Made by a program: the position numbers and the translations under genes. From Methanocella conradii HZ254 (lineage in GTDB: Archaea; Halobacteriota; Methanocellia; Methanocellales; Methanocellaceae): DNA of 64,000 bases. Within the stretch, counting starts at the first letter, position 1. Every line of letters starts with the position of its first letter. The notes under the pieces are model-generated. The model had not been told where the DNA came from, searched no databases, and saw only the letters and a list, made by a program, of their open reading frames with translations. Location: positions 1,240,001-1,304,000 of the forward strand of contig NC_017034.1 of assembly GCF_000251105.1 (NCBI RefSeq), given 5' to 3'. Positions 1 through 7,899 of this stretch are shown piece by piece.

Positions 1-1
1 T

Positions 2-409
2 GAGGCCTATCAAATCATCTGGAAGGGTACGAGGAAAGAGCCCGAAACCCCCCTGGTAAATAGGAGTACGGCGTCTTCCGGCGTGGGATTCGCCGATATC
101 GTGAAGCTCAAGTCGGGTTCGGCCACAGGCATCCCGAAGGCACAGCTCACCGATGACGAGATGAGAGAGGTCGTAGGGCTGACGAGAGGGGAGTTCAAGA
201 GCGATGCGGAAGCAATGCTTAATCCGCTTGGCATCGGTCAACTGGCTGTAAAAGGAAAAGCTGAAAAGGCGTTAAAAGGGTATGGCAGGGATAAGCAGCA
301 TTCGCCCAAGTGTCCACGTTGCGGCAAAGCCACATGGACTGAGGGCCAGCTATGCGATAGCTGCGCCGGGGCCGAGTTCGATAGAAACGTGGCCGGCGGA
401 CATGAATAG
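2..409 (+). CDS. Partial zinc-ribbon protein, N-terminus outside window
   Basis: The frame is open from the left edge of the window, so the gene begins upstream; at least 135 residues are visible. The last third carries two CxxC pairs (CPRCG and CDSCAG, about 13 residues apart), a C-terminal zinc ribbon. The part before it is charged and mostly helical in character, with no motif I recognise. A GTG at 83 could start a shorter protein, but the uninterrupted frame before it argues for a partial longer one. It converges tail to tail with the ZPR1-like gene, separated by one base. Function unknown; the zinc ribbon suggests nucleic-acid or protein binding. Confidence 0.6.
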   Translation, partial: EAYQIIWKGTRKEPETPLVNRSTASSGVGFADIVKLKSGSATGIPKAQLTDDEMREVVGLTRGEFKSDAEAMLNPLGIGQLAVKGKAEKALKGYGRDKQHSPKCPRCGKATWTEGQLCDSCAGAEFDRNVAGGHE

Positions 410-410
410 G

Positions 411-995
411 CTATTTTTGCACTATGAACATGCCCGTGCGAAGGCTCCTGGCCTCTTCATCGGTAAGCTTCGCCACCTCGACGCCCTCGCCGATGAAGGC
501 GCTGTTGCCCAGCGGGTCCTCGATTATTATGGTAAAGTCTGGCTTGCCATCCCGCGCCGCCTGCATGGTATCCAGCAGCGACTCAGCCCGCCGCCTCTCA
601 TCCTCGGTCTCCGACCATTTCCTGGCCATTTCCACCACCGACTGAAGGCGCTCGATGACGCCCTCGACGTTCGTGATGTACGCCTCTGAGGCCGGGCCTG
701 GCTCAATCTCCACGCCCCACTCCGGTATGCGGATGGTGCCCGAAGTCGACCGGATGACGCGAGTCCACAGGTCGCCCTCGCTGCATACCCGCTTAAGGTA
801 TCGTACCGGCTCCTTCTGCCCGAGTATGATCGTGTCGACGAACTTGAACCCGCAGTCGCAGGCCAGGCTAATCTCCATCACGTCGCCAAAATATGGTATA
901 TTGTCCAGGTTGCCTCGCATCTCGAGGATGCTGCCACACGCTGGACAATTGTAGAAGCCCGTAGATTCGCTACTTCCTGCTCCCGAGTCTCTCAT
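411..995 (-). CDS. ZPR1-related zinc finger protein
   Basis: A 194-residue protein with an N-terminal four-cysteine zinc finger (CPACG near residue 18, then CDCGF about 30 residues later), followed by the beta-rich domain typical of archaeal ZPR1 homologues, including the stretch VRYLKRVCSEGDLWTRVIRS. Eukaryotic ZPR1 binds translation factor eEF1A; the archaeal single-module proteins have no settled role. It is the last gene of an apparent minus-strand operon after a PUA protein and sepF. A GTG one codon earlier is the alternative start; I chose the ATG because no good ribosome-binding site favours either. Confidence 0.85.
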   Translation of the reverse strand: MRDSGAGSSESTGFYNCPACGSILEMRGNLDNIPYFGDVMEISLACDCGFKFVDTIILGQKEPVRYLKRVCSEGDLWTRVIRSTSGTIRIPEWGVEIEPGPASEAYITNVEGVIERLQSVVEMARKWSETEDERRRAESLLDTMQAARDGKPDFTIIIEDPLGNSAFIGEGVEVAKLTDEEARSLRTGMFIVQK

Positions 996-1011
996 CACAC
1001 ACTGAGGGGCG

Positions 1012-1386
1012 CTACTTGCTAGTAAACTTTGTCCTGTCTATCTTGATGGACATCGGAGTCACGACGACCTGGTTGTCGTTTATCATCGCGATGTCGCCGC
1101 TGACGTCGAGGGCGACCTGCTTGAGGTCCTTTAGAGCCCTATCCCTGGTCAGGCTATCGCCCTTGATGGGCGTGATATCAGCTATGACTATATTCCCGTT
1201 ATAAATCTCCCTCTTAAGCTCAGGAATCTGCCCCAGGCTGGCGAGCTCTCCCACGCGCACATACGTTTCCGCGGGCCCGCTTCCCTGGGCCTCCTCGATC
1301 TCCTCGAGGTTTATCTCCGTGTAGTCATCCAATCCATCTGCTGGCTTTGAGCCGAAAAGTTTTCCTATGATGCCCTTGTTAGCCAT
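1012..1386 (-). CDS. sepF: Archaeal SepF, FtsZ membrane anchor
   Basis: A 124-residue protein with an N-terminal amphipathic-looking segment (MANKGIIGKLFGSK) that would bind the membrane, an acidic linker, and a C-terminal SepF core (YVRVGELASLGQIPELKREI and DVSGDIAMINDNQVVVTP). Archaeal SepF tethers FtsZ to the membrane at the division site. The start is the ATG at 1386, preceded by AGAGGG at good spacing; a longer frame from 1416 lacks this. It lies between a PUA-domain protein and a ZPR1-like protein on the same strand, so division and RNA/translation-linked genes may be co-expressed here. Confidence 0.88.
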   Translation of the reverse strand: MANKGIIGKLFGSKPADGLDDYTEINLEEIEEAQGSGPAETYVRVGELASLGQIPELKREIYNGNIVIADITPIKGDSLTRDRALKDLKQVALDVSGDIAMINDNQVVVTPMSIKIDRTKFTSK

Positions 1387-1446
1387 TTTATTCCCTCTAA
1401 AATGTAATGCCACCACCTGTATAATTACTTTATCGTTTGCCAGGCC

Positions 1447-1935
1447 TTATACTTCCATCTTCCATATCCGGTCGCCAATGTAATGGATAGACTTGACGGC
1501 CTTACCCCTGTTGCCCATCATGGCGTCCGCGTTCACCAGCGCCTTGCCGATGGCGAGCGGCTTTCCGTGCACCTCGTCGCAAACTATCACGAGGTCTCCC
1601 TTGCGGATGCTGGTATCGACGTCCACGATGCCCGGGCTCATGATGTCGGCGCCCTTGGCCACGAACTTTACCGCCCCCATGTCGATAACGACGCGCTTCC
1701 TTTTCGGCCGCAGCTTAAGCGCGCCCCTTATCGTCGGAAAGTAGGTATCGTTCACCGAAAACAATAGAGGCTCCCCGTTGACCAGGATGAACTCCTGGTC
1801 TTCGTCGGTCTCAGCGACCTCCAGCGTCTTGCCCGCAAGCTCGGCCTCGATGGATTCTCCAAAATTCGCCTTCAGGTTTTCAAGGATCTTTTTTGCGGCA
1901 TCCTCTCTTAAATGATGTCTTGCCTTGATTCTCAA
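1447..1935 (-). CDS. PUA-domain RNA-binding protein (MCT-1/Tma20-like)
   Basis: A predicted 162-residue RNA-binding protein. The N-terminal half matches the pre-PUA domain of archaeal MCT-1/Tma20 relatives (RIKARHHLREDAAKKIL), and the C-terminal half is a PUA domain (VVIDMGAVKFVAKGADIMSPGIV, read across 20 residues at most here, then IRKGDLVIV and KPLAIGKAL). I chose the TTG at 1935 because GAGGA lies 7 bases upstream and family members normally begin at this point; an upstream ATG at 2043 would add 36 residues with no homology. Eukaryotic relatives act in translation re-initiation and ribosome recycling; the archaeal role is inferred. Confidence 0.8.
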   Translation of the reverse strand: MRIKARHHLREDAAKKILENLKANFGESIEAELAGKTLEVAETDEDQEFILVNGEPLLFSVNDTYFPTIRGALKLRPKRKRVVIDMGAVKFVAKGADIMSPGIVDVDTSIRKGDLVIVCDEVHGKPLAIGKALVNADAMMGNRGKAVKSIHYIGDRIWKMEV

Positions 1936-2068
1936 AGGACTTTCCTCGCTTCTTATTTCTAGAAATTCGAGACTAAAATCTATATTGGCTTCATTTATAA
2001 TACTTTTGCTGATAGCTTCGCGGTCGCATGCTCTGTTTAGCATAACATTTATGGTTTAGTATGCCAAT

Positions 2069-2099
2069 AAACGAATTGTTCATAAATAATAATTCGTTT
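2069..2099. promoter_or_regulatory. Inverted repeat between divergent genes
   Basis: AAACGAATT and AATTCGTTT form perfect 9-base arms separated by 13 A/T-rich bases. The repeat lies in the divergent gap between the PUA/sepF operon and the ATP synthase subunit genes. It could be an operator acting on one or both promoters. This is seen in the sequence; the function is inferred. Confidence 0.4.
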
Positions 2100-2141
2100 T
2101 ATTTTTATCGAGCTAAAAATGACGTTTAAGTAGGCTGTACT

Positions 2142-2303
2142 ATGGCTGCGAACGCTATCGATATCATTGATAAGCTTAAGAAGGAGGCCATTGAGCGGTG
2201 CAGGCAGCGGATACTAGAGGCGAAAAAACGGGAGGGATGCGAGAGACAGCCTAAGAATAGGTATGGCATGACTTCAGCTTTAAGGTCTCGATATGGCCTG
2301 TGA
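2142..2303 (+). CDS. Small charged hypothetical protein upstream of ahaH
   Basis: A 53-codon open frame starting at ATG, rich in Lys, Arg and Glu in its first 35 residues (IDIIDKLKKEAIERCRQRIL), predicted helical and reminiscent of the coiled-coil start of ATP synthase stalk subunits, ending RSRYGL. It stops 9 bases before ahaH and would be read in the same transcript. I do not recognise a family. It may be a leader peptide or a remnant of a stalk subunit; whether it is translated is uncertain. Confidence 0.4.
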   Translation: MAANAIDIIDKLKKEAIERCRQRILEAKKREGCERQPKNRYGMTSALRSRYGL

Positions 2304-2312
2304 GATGATAGC

Positions 2313-2633
2313 ATGGTTGGACAGAAGACTTTACTGGAGCAGATAAGGGATAAGGAGTCGGAGCTTAACAGGCGCCTGGAGGTGGCGGCGAAGGAAGCCG
2401 AGGGCATCGTGTTAGACGCCAGGCGAAGGGCGGAGTCGATCATCAGGGATGCCGAGCTTAAGGGGAGCGAGCTTGCCGCTGAACACTACCGTCGCGGCAA
2501 GGCGGCGATAGATGGCCAGGTTGAAGAGATTAAGGGGAGCGAGGCGATGAAGGCCTCAGCCCTCCGTGAGCGGGGGGAGAAAAACCTGCCTGCTGCGGTT
2601 GATTTAATCATAAAGTTTGTAGCTTACCATTGA
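2313..2633 (+). CDS. ahaH: A-type ATP synthase subunit H
   Basis: A 106-residue protein that is almost entirely charged heptad sequence (LLEQIRDKESELNRRLEVAA, then DARRRAESIIRDAELKGSEL), the coiled coil of subunit H, which forms the peripheral stalk of the archaeal A1A0 ATP synthase together with subunit E. Length agrees with archaeal AhaH (about 105 residues). It is followed 15 bases later by ahaI, the usual order at the head of aha operons. Here the order ends after ahaI, so the H-I pair is separated from the remaining subunits. Confidence 0.85.
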   Translation: MVGQKTLLEQIRDKESELNRRLEVAAKEAEGIVLDARRRAESIIRDAELKGSELAAEHYRRGKAAIDGQVEEIKGSEAMKASALRERGEKNLPAAVDLIIKFVAYH

Positions 2634-2648
2634 TGGCCAGGGAGGCTT

Positions 2649-4559
2649 ATGCTCCACAGGATGAAAAGGATACAGGTGATCGGCCCGAAAAAGGACCTCG
2701 CAGGGGTAGTAGACACGCTTTATCATGCCGGGACTGTTCACCTTGAAGACGTGTGCGAGTGCGTCCCCAGGGAATGCATATGCCTGAACAAGGTCGAGGC
2801 CAGGAAAGAGGCCGAGGCATTGAGCCTCTTAGCCCGCGTCGGAGGCGTGCTGCTGACGCTCCCAAAAAAGGACGACCCGGAGAAGCAGGCGATCATCGAC
2901 GAGAAGCTCCACGCTATGACCGACGAGCAGGTCATGGCAAGGGCAGCCGAAGTCTTAAGCGAGGTCGAGTGGACCACGAAGGAGCTGGCGACGAGGAAGA
3001 GCGAGCGCGAGTTTAACATCATAGCTCTCGGCCGCTATGAAAAGGTAATCGAGAGGATAAGGCACATCGAGCACGAGCTGCCCGTGCTCGAGAACTACGA
3101 GGTTAACATCCTTATCGTCCAGAAGGAGTTCAAGGGCGTGCTCGACCTGATAAGGGACGAGCTCGTGAAGATCACCAACGACCACTTTGAGCTTGCCCAT
3201 ACGGATATCGATGAAGAGTCGATGGCGGCGATCGCGATATTCCACAAGAAGTATTCAGATGAGGTGCACGCCTTCCTCTTTTCAGCTAACGTAAACGAGG
3301 TGCGCCTGCCCAGCGAGTTCATGGGCATGAAGTTCAACGACATGCTAATCCTCATAGAGCAGAGGCGGCAGCAGGCGATGGAGGAGATCCGCGAGATCAA
3401 CGCCGAGCTTGAAAAGCTCTCGGTGGAGTGGTACCAGGAGCTCTTGGTCTTAAAGGGCCATCTAGAGGATATTAGCGAGGAGTATAATACGTTCAATAAG
3501 TTCGGGGAATCCGAGTACGCCTTCGTGATCATGGGATGGGTTCCGGCAAAGTACCTGAAGAGGACGAGGAAGGCCATACAAAAGGCTTATGGGGATAAAG
3601 TGGTCGTAGAAGAGCTCGAGGTGAGCCCCGAAGACCTTGAGAAGGCCCCCACTTTTTACGACAACCCCTGGTTTGTGAAGCCATTCGAGTTCCTCATGGG
3701 GCTAGTCAGGCCCCCGAAGTACCTTGAGGTGGACCCGAGCCCGTTTATTTCGCTGTTCTTCCCCATATTCTTCGGTATAATGGTGGGCGATATCGGCTAT
3801 GGGCTGGCAATACTCGCCCTGTCCATTGCCGCGAGGATAAAGTTCGAGAAGGTTGGCTGGCTGCGTGACCTGTCCAGCATACTCGCCATCTCCTCTATAC
3901 CAGCGATATTCTTTGGATTTTTGTTCGGGGAGTTTTTCGGGAACTTTGGGGAGGAGATGGGCTGGCTTCATCCGTTGCAGGTATTCGGAATCACGCTGAA
4001 CAGGGTCGAAGCCATAATCCCCATGCTTCTAGTGACCATCGCCATAGGCATATTCCACGTCTATTTCGGGCTGGCCATAGGGCTGATAAACGCCATAACG
4101 GTCGGGAGTAAGAAGCATATCGCCGAGAAGGCGGGCATGATAGCCATCCTCTCGGGGCTTATAGTGGCTATATGCTGTGCCGGGGGCATCGTGCCGCAGG
4201 CGCTCCTGTATCCAGCAATACTGCTGGTGCTGGCCTCCATCCCCGTGATCCTTTATGGCGGCGGCATATATGGCACCATCGAGGTGGTGAGCACGATGGG
4301 CAACATCCTCTCGTATGCGAGGCTGATGGCAATTGGAATGGCCTCGGTTATCCTTGCCCTGGTGGCCAACGAGTTCGCGGGCACGCTGGGCGTCGTAATA
4401 GTGGGCCTTACCGCAGCGGTCCTCCTGCATGCCCTCAACCTCGTCCTCGCCATGTTTAGCCCGTCGATACACGCCTTGAGGCTGCACATGGTTGAGTTCT
4501 TCACCAAATTCTATGAGGGCGGGGGCACTCAGTATAAGCCATTTGGCAGGCAAGCATAA
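2649..4559 (+). CDS. ahaI: A-type ATP synthase subunit I (subunit a)
   Basis: A 636-residue membrane subunit that forms the ion half-channels next to the c-ring. The N-terminal half (to about 340) is soluble and coiled-coil rich (KLSVEWYQELLVLKGHLEDI); the C-terminal half has about seven to eight membrane segments. Conserved landmarks are FFGIMVGDIGYGLAILALS (near 378) and SYARLMAIGMASVILALVAN (near 555), the latter carrying the essential Arg. Length is normal. A strong hairpin follows the stop codon, and none of the usual next genes (ahaK, E, C, F, A, B, D) is present, so this copy depends on subunits encoded elsewhere or is a second, partial locus. Confidence 0.93.
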   Translation: MLHRMKRIQVIGPKKDLAGVVDTLYHAGTVHLEDVCECVPRECICLNKVEARKEAEALSLLARVGGVLLTLPKKDDPEKQAIIDEKLHAMTDEQVMARAAEVLSEVEWTTKELATRKSEREFNIIALGRYEKVIERIRHIEHELPVLENYEVNILIVQKEFKGVLDLIRDELVKITNDHFELAHTDIDEESMAAIAIFHKKYSDEVHAFLFSANVNEVRLPSEFMGMKFNDMLILIEQRRQQAMEEIREINAELEKLSVEWYQELLVLKGHLEDISEEYNTFNKFGESEYAFVIMGWVPAKYLKRTRKAIQKAYGDKVVVEELEVSPEDLEKAPTFYDNPWFVKPFEFLMGLVRPPKYLEVDPSPFISLFFPIFFGIMVGDIGYGLAILALSIAARIKFEKVGWLRDLSSILAISSIPAIFFGFLFGEFFGNFGEEMGWLHPLQVFGITLNRVEAIIPMLLVTIAIGIFHVYFGLAIGLINAITVGSKKHIAEKAGMIAILSGLIVAICCAGGIVPQALLYPAILLVLASIPVILYGGGIYGTIEVVSTMGNILSYARLMAIGMASVILALVANEFAGTLGVVIVGLTAAVLLHALNLVLAMFSPSIHALRLHMVEFFTKFYEGGGTQYKPFGRQA

Positions 4560-4572
4560 AAACGGTGAGAGG

Positions 4573-4610
4573 TGGGCGGGCTAAAAAAGGCTGCCCGCCC
4601 AAGCGTTTTT
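4573..4610 (+). terminator. Hairpin plus T-run terminator after ahaI
   Basis: TGGGCGGGC and GCCCGCCCA form a perfect 9-bp stem around an 11-base A-rich loop, followed closely by GTTTTT. This is an intrinsic-type terminator 14 bases after the ahaI stop codon, consistent with the operon ending there. Confidence 0.75.
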
Positions 4611-4645
4611 AAGGGGGCATACTAATAGCTAATAAAGCAATAATC

Positions 4646-4699
4646 ATATATAAAGCTTTCGATTAATGATTATCACTTTTGATAACCAAAATATTTTAT
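4646..4699 (+). promoter_or_regulatory. BoxA/TATA promoter region of the PAS regulator
   Basis: Two TATA-like boxes lie here: ATATATAAAG at about 4648 and ATATTTTATA at 4690-4699. The second sits about 27-35 bases upstream of the ATG at 4726, the distance expected for a leaderless archaeal transcript. This supports starting the protein at 4726 and not at the upstream ATG at 4666. Confidence 0.45.
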
Positions 4700-4725
4700 A
4701 CAGGATTAATATTACATCATTACAA

Positions 4726-6138
4726 ATGGAAATCAGCAGGGAAGCATTCGCCCGCATTAAAGAGGCTCTCAAGACCAAGCCGAGAGGCATGAACATCAAC
4801 GAGATCTCGAAGGAGATAGGCATCAACAGGCTAACGGTGGCTAAGTACCTCGAGATGCTTGTGCTCACAGGGCAGGTAGACGTGAAAAAGTTTGGCCCTT
4901 CAAAGGTGTATTACTTATCACACCGCCTGCCCATATCTGCGATGCTCAGCCTCTCCTCGGACTTCATCATCATACTGGATAAAAACCTCAGGCTGGTCTA
5001 CGCAAACGACAGGTTCTTCGAAGAATCGGGCATAAGAAGAGAGGATATACTCTATAAGAACATTGAAATCATAGAGAATTATAGATTTCCTGTTAGTGTC
5101 CGGCCATTCATTAAATCCTACATTAAAAACGCTATAGAGGGTAAAGAATCCTTAGTTGAAGTCCAATATCAAAAAGAAAAGATGCATTACTTAGAGATCA
5201 AGTTCATACCGATGGTCTTCGACGACGGCGAAAAGGGCGTCACCATCATCATCGAGAACATCACGGACAGGAAGAGGGCGGAAGAGGCTTTAAAAGAGAG
5301 CGAAGAGAGGTTCCATGCAACCTTCGAGCAGGCGGCTGTCGGGATGGCGCACCTCGATGCTGAGGGGCGATTCATACGCCTCAACCAAAAATACTGCGAC
5401 ATACTGGGGTACACCCATGAAGAGATTGCAGGAAAGACGTTTTTAAGCATCACATACCCTGACGACGTCCAAATCAGCGAAAAGCACTTCAATGAGCTAA
5501 AGTCGGGCAAAATAAACTCATATTCTTTTGAAAAGAGGTACATAAAGAAGGACGGCTCGCCCGTCTGGGCGAACGCCACGGTATCGGCGGTACGCAAGCC
5601 CGATGGCTCCATAAAGTACGTCATAGCGGTCGTCGAGGACATCTCGGCGCGCAAGCATGCGGAAGAAGAGCTTAAAAAGGCGCGCGATGAGCTTGACAGA
5701 AGGGTGAAGGAGCGGACGCTTGAGCTCGAGGTGGCTAACAAGGCGCTGATATCTGAAATAGGCCAGCGCGTCAGGTCTGATGAACCCCTCCGCGTCGGCG
5801 AGGATAAGTATCGCAGCATCGTGGAAAACGTCCCGGACGGCGTATGGGAGATAGACAAGGACGAAGTTTTCGTGTACGCGAGCCCCAGGATATTGGACAT
5901 ACTCGGCTATAGTCCCGAAGAGGTCATAGGCAAAAGCCCTTACGACTTCATGCCTAAGGCGTCCAGAAATAAAGTCCGTCGAGAGGTTCGGAAAATGCTA
6001 GAAAAAGAGGACGGTTTCAAGCTCGTTGAATGCGACCTGTTGCATAAGGATGGCCGTAAGATTCGTGTGGAGATTAGTATCAGACCAATCTTCGATTCAA
6101 ATGTGGGGGGGGGGGGGAAGAGAAAAGGGAAAGACTAA
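4726..6138 (+). CDS. wHTH-multi-PAS regulator, frame broken at poly-G tract
   Basis: A transcriptional regulator or sensor: a winged-helix domain at residues 1-65 (NINEISKEIGINRLTVAKYL), then PAS domains at about 70-175, 190-310 (with PAC motif KDGSPVWANATVSAVR) and 365-470, joined by a coiled coil (KKARDELDRRVKERTLELEV). No kinase domain follows. The third PAS is cut short: a run of 13 G at 6105-6117 puts translation out of frame and it ends 7 codons later. In the next frame the missing PAC end is intact (IGYYGITRDITGRKLVGKA, stop at 6195-6197), so one extra G or two fewer would give a protein of about 490 residues. An earlier ATG at 4666 would add 20 residues. Confidence 0.8.
   Translation: MEISREAFARIKEALKTKPRGMNINEISKEIGINRLTVAKYLEMLVLTGQVDVKKFGPSKVYYLSHRLPISAMLSLSSDFIIILDKNLRLVYANDRFFEESGIRREDILYKNIEIIENYRFPVSVRPFIKSYIKNAIEGKESLVEVQYQKEKMHYLEIKFIPMVFDDGEKGVTIIIENITDRKRAEEALKESEERFHATFEQAAVGMAHLDAEGRFIRLNQKYCDILGYTHEEIAGKTFLSITYPDDVQISEKHFNELKSGKINSYSFEKRYIKKDGSPVWANATVSAVRKPDGSIKYVIAVVEDISARKHAEEELKKARDELDRRVKERTLELEVANKALISEIGQRVRSDEPLRVGEDKYRSIVENVPDGVWEIDKDEVFVYASPRILDILGYSPEEVIGKSPYDFMPKASRNKVRREVRKMLEKEDGFKLVECDLLHKDGRKIRVEISIRPIFDSNVGGGGKRKGKD
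6105..6117 (+). repeat. Homopolymeric tract of 13 G inside a coding region
   Basis: Thirteen consecutive G residues inside the last PAS domain of the wHTH-PAS regulator. Tracts this long slip during replication and are the classic substrate of phase variation in bacteria. With 13 G the frame is off; 11 or 14 G would restore the conserved PAC end and a stop at about 6197. A sequencing length error cannot be excluded from one sequence. Confidence 0.9.
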
Positions 6139-6291
6139 TAGGCTATTATGGCATCACGAGGGATATTACGGGTCGCAAACTTGTCGGGAAAGCGTAAAAA
6201 CTTAATCCTTTTCTGGCCGCTTATTTTATCATCGCATGACAATACTTAATAAGCTTTAAAGCATGAGTACGGCATAACGGAAGGTCCAGAC

Positions 6292-7245
6292 GTGTATATA
6301 GGCATAGATCATGGTACTACCGGCATACGGTTTGCGGACACAGATGAAAGATGGTTCGAGCTCACCAGGCAACAGGCACGCGACATGAGCAAGGGGCAGA
6401 TAATCGATACCATGCTTGAAAATTTCAGGGCGTCGAGGAGAGATGTCGAGATGATCGCCGTAACCTACTCGATGGGCGATGGAATATCGAGCATCACTCC
6501 GATCGAGAAGGTGAAAAACAGGGGCGTCATCAGCCGTGAAGGGGCCGGAGTACACGTGGGCGGAGGAACGAACGTGTACGATGCCATCGCCGAATCTGGC
6601 CTGCCCGCAGTCGTCATACCTGGCATACACCGCCGCAACTATGGGCACCCGTGCTTTAAGGTATATTCGCATGGCGCCAGCCCTGAAAAGCTCGGCATCG
6701 CCTACAACGCTTACATGGCTTCTGGTGATGAGGATTTCATCGTCTCGGATATAAGCTCTAATACGGTGACGATGGGCGTCGAGAAGTTGAGAATGCTGGG
6801 GGCCATCGACGCCTGCATATTTGCCCCTGGGGTCCATCACGGCCCTCTAGACCTTCAGGCCATAAGAGACGTCGACTCCGGCCATATCACGGCCAACGAC
6901 GCTTTCTCCACGGCGGGCGTGTCCAAGCTTATACCCTATAAAAGCCTTGGCTCGCTCATGGAGGCGCTAGAGAAAAACGACAAAGACGCTCTCTGGGCCT
7001 TCGACACCATAGCAGTGTTTGCGGCCATGGAGGTGGCCTCGTTCCAGACGCTCATACCTGGCGCCGCCATCTTCACGGCGGGCTCGGTCGGCTCGATGGG
7101 GCTTGTGAAAGACAGGATGTCCAGCCTCCTAAAAAAAGATATAAAAGCCCTTGGAACGCTATCCGCGGCTGTCGGCCTGGCCCAGATAGCGCGGGACGTT
7201 CATCACGGAAAAAAGGAAATATTAGGGATAAAAGTCGAGAGATGA
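6292..7245 (+). CDS. Methanogenesis marker protein 12
   Basis: A 317-residue protein beginning at GTG, preceded by GGAAGGT. The opening MYIGIDHGTTGIRF is the phosphate-1 motif of an ASKHA (acetate/sugar kinase-Hsp70-actin) fold, and the overall pattern (VTYSMGDGISSITPI, GVHVGGGTNVYDAI, APGVHHGPLDLQAIRDVD) matches the family called methanogenesis marker 12, which is confined to methanogens and close relatives. Its substrate is unknown. It is monocistronic by spacing, convergent with pdxT, 6 bases apart. It is direct evidence that the organism is a methanogen. Confidence 0.82.
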   Translation: MYIGIDHGTTGIRFADTDERWFELTRQQARDMSKGQIIDTMLENFRASRRDVEMIAVTYSMGDGISSITPIEKVKNRGVISREGAGVHVGGGTNVYDAIAESGLPAVVIPGIHRRNYGHPCFKVYSHGASPEKLGIAYNAYMASGDEDFIVSDISSNTVTMGVEKLRMLGAIDACIFAPGVHHGPLDLQAIRDVDSGHITANDAFSTAGVSKLIPYKSLGSLMEALEKNDKDALWAFDTIAVFAAMEVASFQTLIPGAAIFTAGSVGSMGLVKDRMSSLLKKDIKALGTLSAAVGLAQIARDVHHGKKEILGIKVER

Positions 7246-7251
7246 GCTCCG

Positions 7252-7854
7252 CTACTTTTTGGCGTGGCTTTTCACGATATCCATGAAGTACTCATGGATC
7301 CTGGCGTCGTCGGTAAGCTCGGGGTGAAATGCGAGCGCCAGCATGTTCCCCTGCCTGGCGGCGACGATGCGCCCATCGAGGGTGGCGAGCGCTTCGACGC
7401 TCTTCCCAGCGGACACGATGGCGGGCGCACGGATAAAAACCGCATTAAACGGCCCACCACTAATGCATGACACATCGAGGGGCGCCTCAAACGATTCACG
7501 CTGCCTTCCAAAAGCATTACGGTCCACCGTCGTGTCCATCAAGCCCAGCAATTTTTGCCTCGTCTTTTTCACGTCGTCGTCGCCCCTGCTGGCCAGCAGG
7601 ATGAGGCCGGCGCATGTGCCCATGATGGGCATGCCCTGACGTGCACGCTCGATTATCTCCTGTGCTATGCCTTCTGACCATGCGAGCCTGCATAGCGTGG
7701 TGCTCTCGCCTCCCGGTATAATGATCGCATCGCACGACGGCACGGTGCCCTTATGTTTTATTTTGACTATCTCTCCGCGGAAGACGCGCGATAACGCCTC
7801 GACGTGCTCTTCTACGTTTCCCTGTAGGGCGATGACCCCTATCTTCATGCTCAT
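7252..7854 (-). CDS. pdxT: Pyridoxal 5'-phosphate synthase glutaminase subunit
   Basis: A 200-residue class-I glutamine amidotransferase that feeds ammonia to PdxS in the deoxyxylulose-independent vitamin B6 pathway. Visible signatures: IGVIALQGNVEEH at the N-terminus, IIPGGESTT, the nucleophile in GTCAGLILLA, and the catalytic pair in AFHPELTDD. The start is the ATG at 7854, with GGGGT 5 bases upstream; ATG at 7848 and 7866 are alternatives. Its partner pdxS is at the other end of this window, not adjacent as in many organisms. Confidence 0.95.
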   Translation of the reverse strand: MSMKIGVIALQGNVEEHVEALSRVFRGEIVKIKHKGTVPSCDAIIIPGGESTTLCRLAWSEGIAQEIIERARQGMPIMGTCAGLILLASRGDDDVKKTRQKLLGLMDTTVDRNAFGRQRESFEAPLDVSCISGGPFNAVFIRAPAIVSAGKSVEALATLDGRIVAARQGNMLALAFHPELTDDARIHEYFMDIVKSHAKK

Positions 7855-7899
7855 GGTATACCCCATTGATGGCGCCTTTAAATTTAAAGCTTTTCCATT

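Noticed and set aside
5187..5900. Minus-strand frame of 237 codons opposite the PAS regulator
   Set aside because: Ser-rich antisense shadow; the plus strand clearly encodes PAS domains.
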